16,137 bases of DNA, from assembly GCA_023419315.1 (NCBI GenBank), contig JAEZYE010000006.1, positions 1-16,137 on the forward strand, written 5' to 3'. The notes below the pieces were generated by a model, which saw only the letters and a list, made by a program, of their open reading frames with translations, was not told where the DNA came from and searched no databases. Source of the stretch: Pseudomonadota bacterium (GTDB taxonomy: Bacteria; Pseudomonadota; Gammaproteobacteria; Xanthomonadales; Xanthomonadaceae). Below, in pieces: positions 15,871 through 16,137 of this stretch (positions within the stretch are counted from its first letter, which is position 1; every line of letters begins with the position of its first letter). The position numbers were made by a program, and so were the translations under genes.

Positions 15871-15899
15871 TTGAAAAATGCGAATCATTCGCATTCAAT
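15871..15899 (+). promoter_or_regulatory. Promoter with Fur-type operator between -35 and -10
   Basis: TTGAAA (15871-15876, 5 of 6 to the -35 consensus) and TTCAAT (15894-15899, 4 of 6 to -10) are 17 bp apart. They point right, to the gene at 16014, with a predicted leader of about 107 nt. The mirror arrangement on the minus strand (TTGAAT, 17 bp, TTCAAC) is weaker but could serve tam. The Fur-type palindrome lies exactly in the spacer. Confidence 0.65.
15877..15895. promoter_or_regulatory. Fur box (perfect 19-bp palindrome)
   Basis: AATGCGAATCATTCGCATT is a perfect 9-1-9 inverted repeat. It is the family layout of Fur operators. The 19-base window 15874-15892 agrees with the classical Fur consensus at 13 of 19 positions, and the 7-1-7 core at 11 of 14. 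Placed over a promoter, bound Fe-Fur would block transcription when iron is plentiful. The protein that binds is inferred. Confidence 0.82.
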
Positions 15900-16013
15900 A
15901 CGCAACTGACAAGTGCCATCGTGATTCGCTGCGGGACCCAGCCGCTCCTGACGGGAGTGAGCTCACAGTGCTAACGGCTGCGCTGCATATCCACTCCATC
16001 TCCTGACAAGCCC

Positions 16014-16137
16014 ATGCATCCCAAGCCCGCCTCCCGCCCGACGTCCGTCGTCCGAAACGCCCTTCGCCCGAATCCGCTGCGCACGCACAACCGCTTGCGC
16101 CTGGCAGTCTGCCTTGCGCTGGCAGGCAGCTCCACCG
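16014..16137 (+). CDS. N-terminal part of an exported protein, probable TonB-dependent receptor (cut by window edge)
   Basis: Open from the ATG at 16014 to the window end, 41 codons. The N-terminus has a long, basic n-region (Lys/Arg at 4, 8, 14, 18, 23, 27 and 29) and a hydrophobic run LAVCLALAGSS (30-40), which looks like a Sec signal peptide of the long kind seen on TonB-dependent outer-membrane receptors. A Fur-type promoter lies 107 nt or so upstream, which suggests an iron-scavenging role such as siderophore uptake. No mature-domain motif is in view, so the product class is inferred. No clear Shine-Dalgarno; the start may shift slightly. Confidence 0.6.
   Translation, partial: MHPKPASRPTSVVRNALRPNPLRTHNRLRLAVCLALAGSST

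Noticed and set aside
15781..15894. Extension of the tam frame to 15894
   Set aside because: It would put coding sequence over the Fur-type palindrome, and a strong AGGAG precedes the ATG at 15780.
15957..15966. GTGAGCTCAC palindrome in the leader of the last gene
   Set aside because: A 10-bp palindrome is expected by chance at this scale and no known operator form fits; noted only because it lies in the 107-nt leader.

Overview
The window is about 16 kb of dense, high-GC chromosomal DNA from a gammaproteobacterium, most likely a member of the Xanthomonadaceae/Lysobacteraceae. The evidence for this is the gene order pepA-holC-valS divergent from lptF-lptG, xerD next to dsbC, full-length purL (a single ~1300-residue FGAM synthase with a fused glutaminase), a GspE of the XpsE kind, and many genes with poor Shine-Dalgarno sequences. 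The genus cannot be fixed from the sequence alone.

Left half (1-7317): housekeeping. On the minus strand pepA (aminopeptidase A), holC (Pol III chi subunit) and the 5' part of valS (valyl-tRNA synthetase) form one probable operon. Divergent from it on the plus strand, lptF and lptG overlap by 4 bp and encode the membrane half of the LPS export ABC transporter. A small RDD-family membrane protein converges on lptG. It is divergent from xerD (chromosome dimer resolution), which is followed by a dsbC-type periplasmic disulfide isomerase whose leader carries a lipobox.

Middle (7318-13231): purL, preceded by a GC-rich hairpin abutting a TACAAT -10-like box and closed by a textbook intrinsic terminator, then a gspE type II secretion ATPase. 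The gspE gene has no other gsp gene after it in this window and lacks the tetracysteine zinc-binding module usual in this family.

Right part (13232-16137): more accessory in character. An AraC-family regulator is divergent from a classical short-chain dehydrogenase across a ~96-bp gap that holds a nearly perfect 25-bp dyad. A trans-aconitate methyltransferase-like gene (tam) converges on the dehydrogenase. To the right of tam is a perfect 19-bp Fur-box-type palindrome set between -35 and -10 elements. It points at a gene cut by the window edge that starts with an export signal, probably an iron-regulated outer-membrane receptor.

No tRNA, rRNA, CRISPR array, insertion sequence or prophage was seen. 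No gap between genes exceeds 300 bases. I found no clear evidence of a wholly new system. The points most worth a second look are the isolated, zinc-module-less GspE, the predicted lipoprotein DsbC, the AraC/SDR operator and the Fur-controlled promoter.
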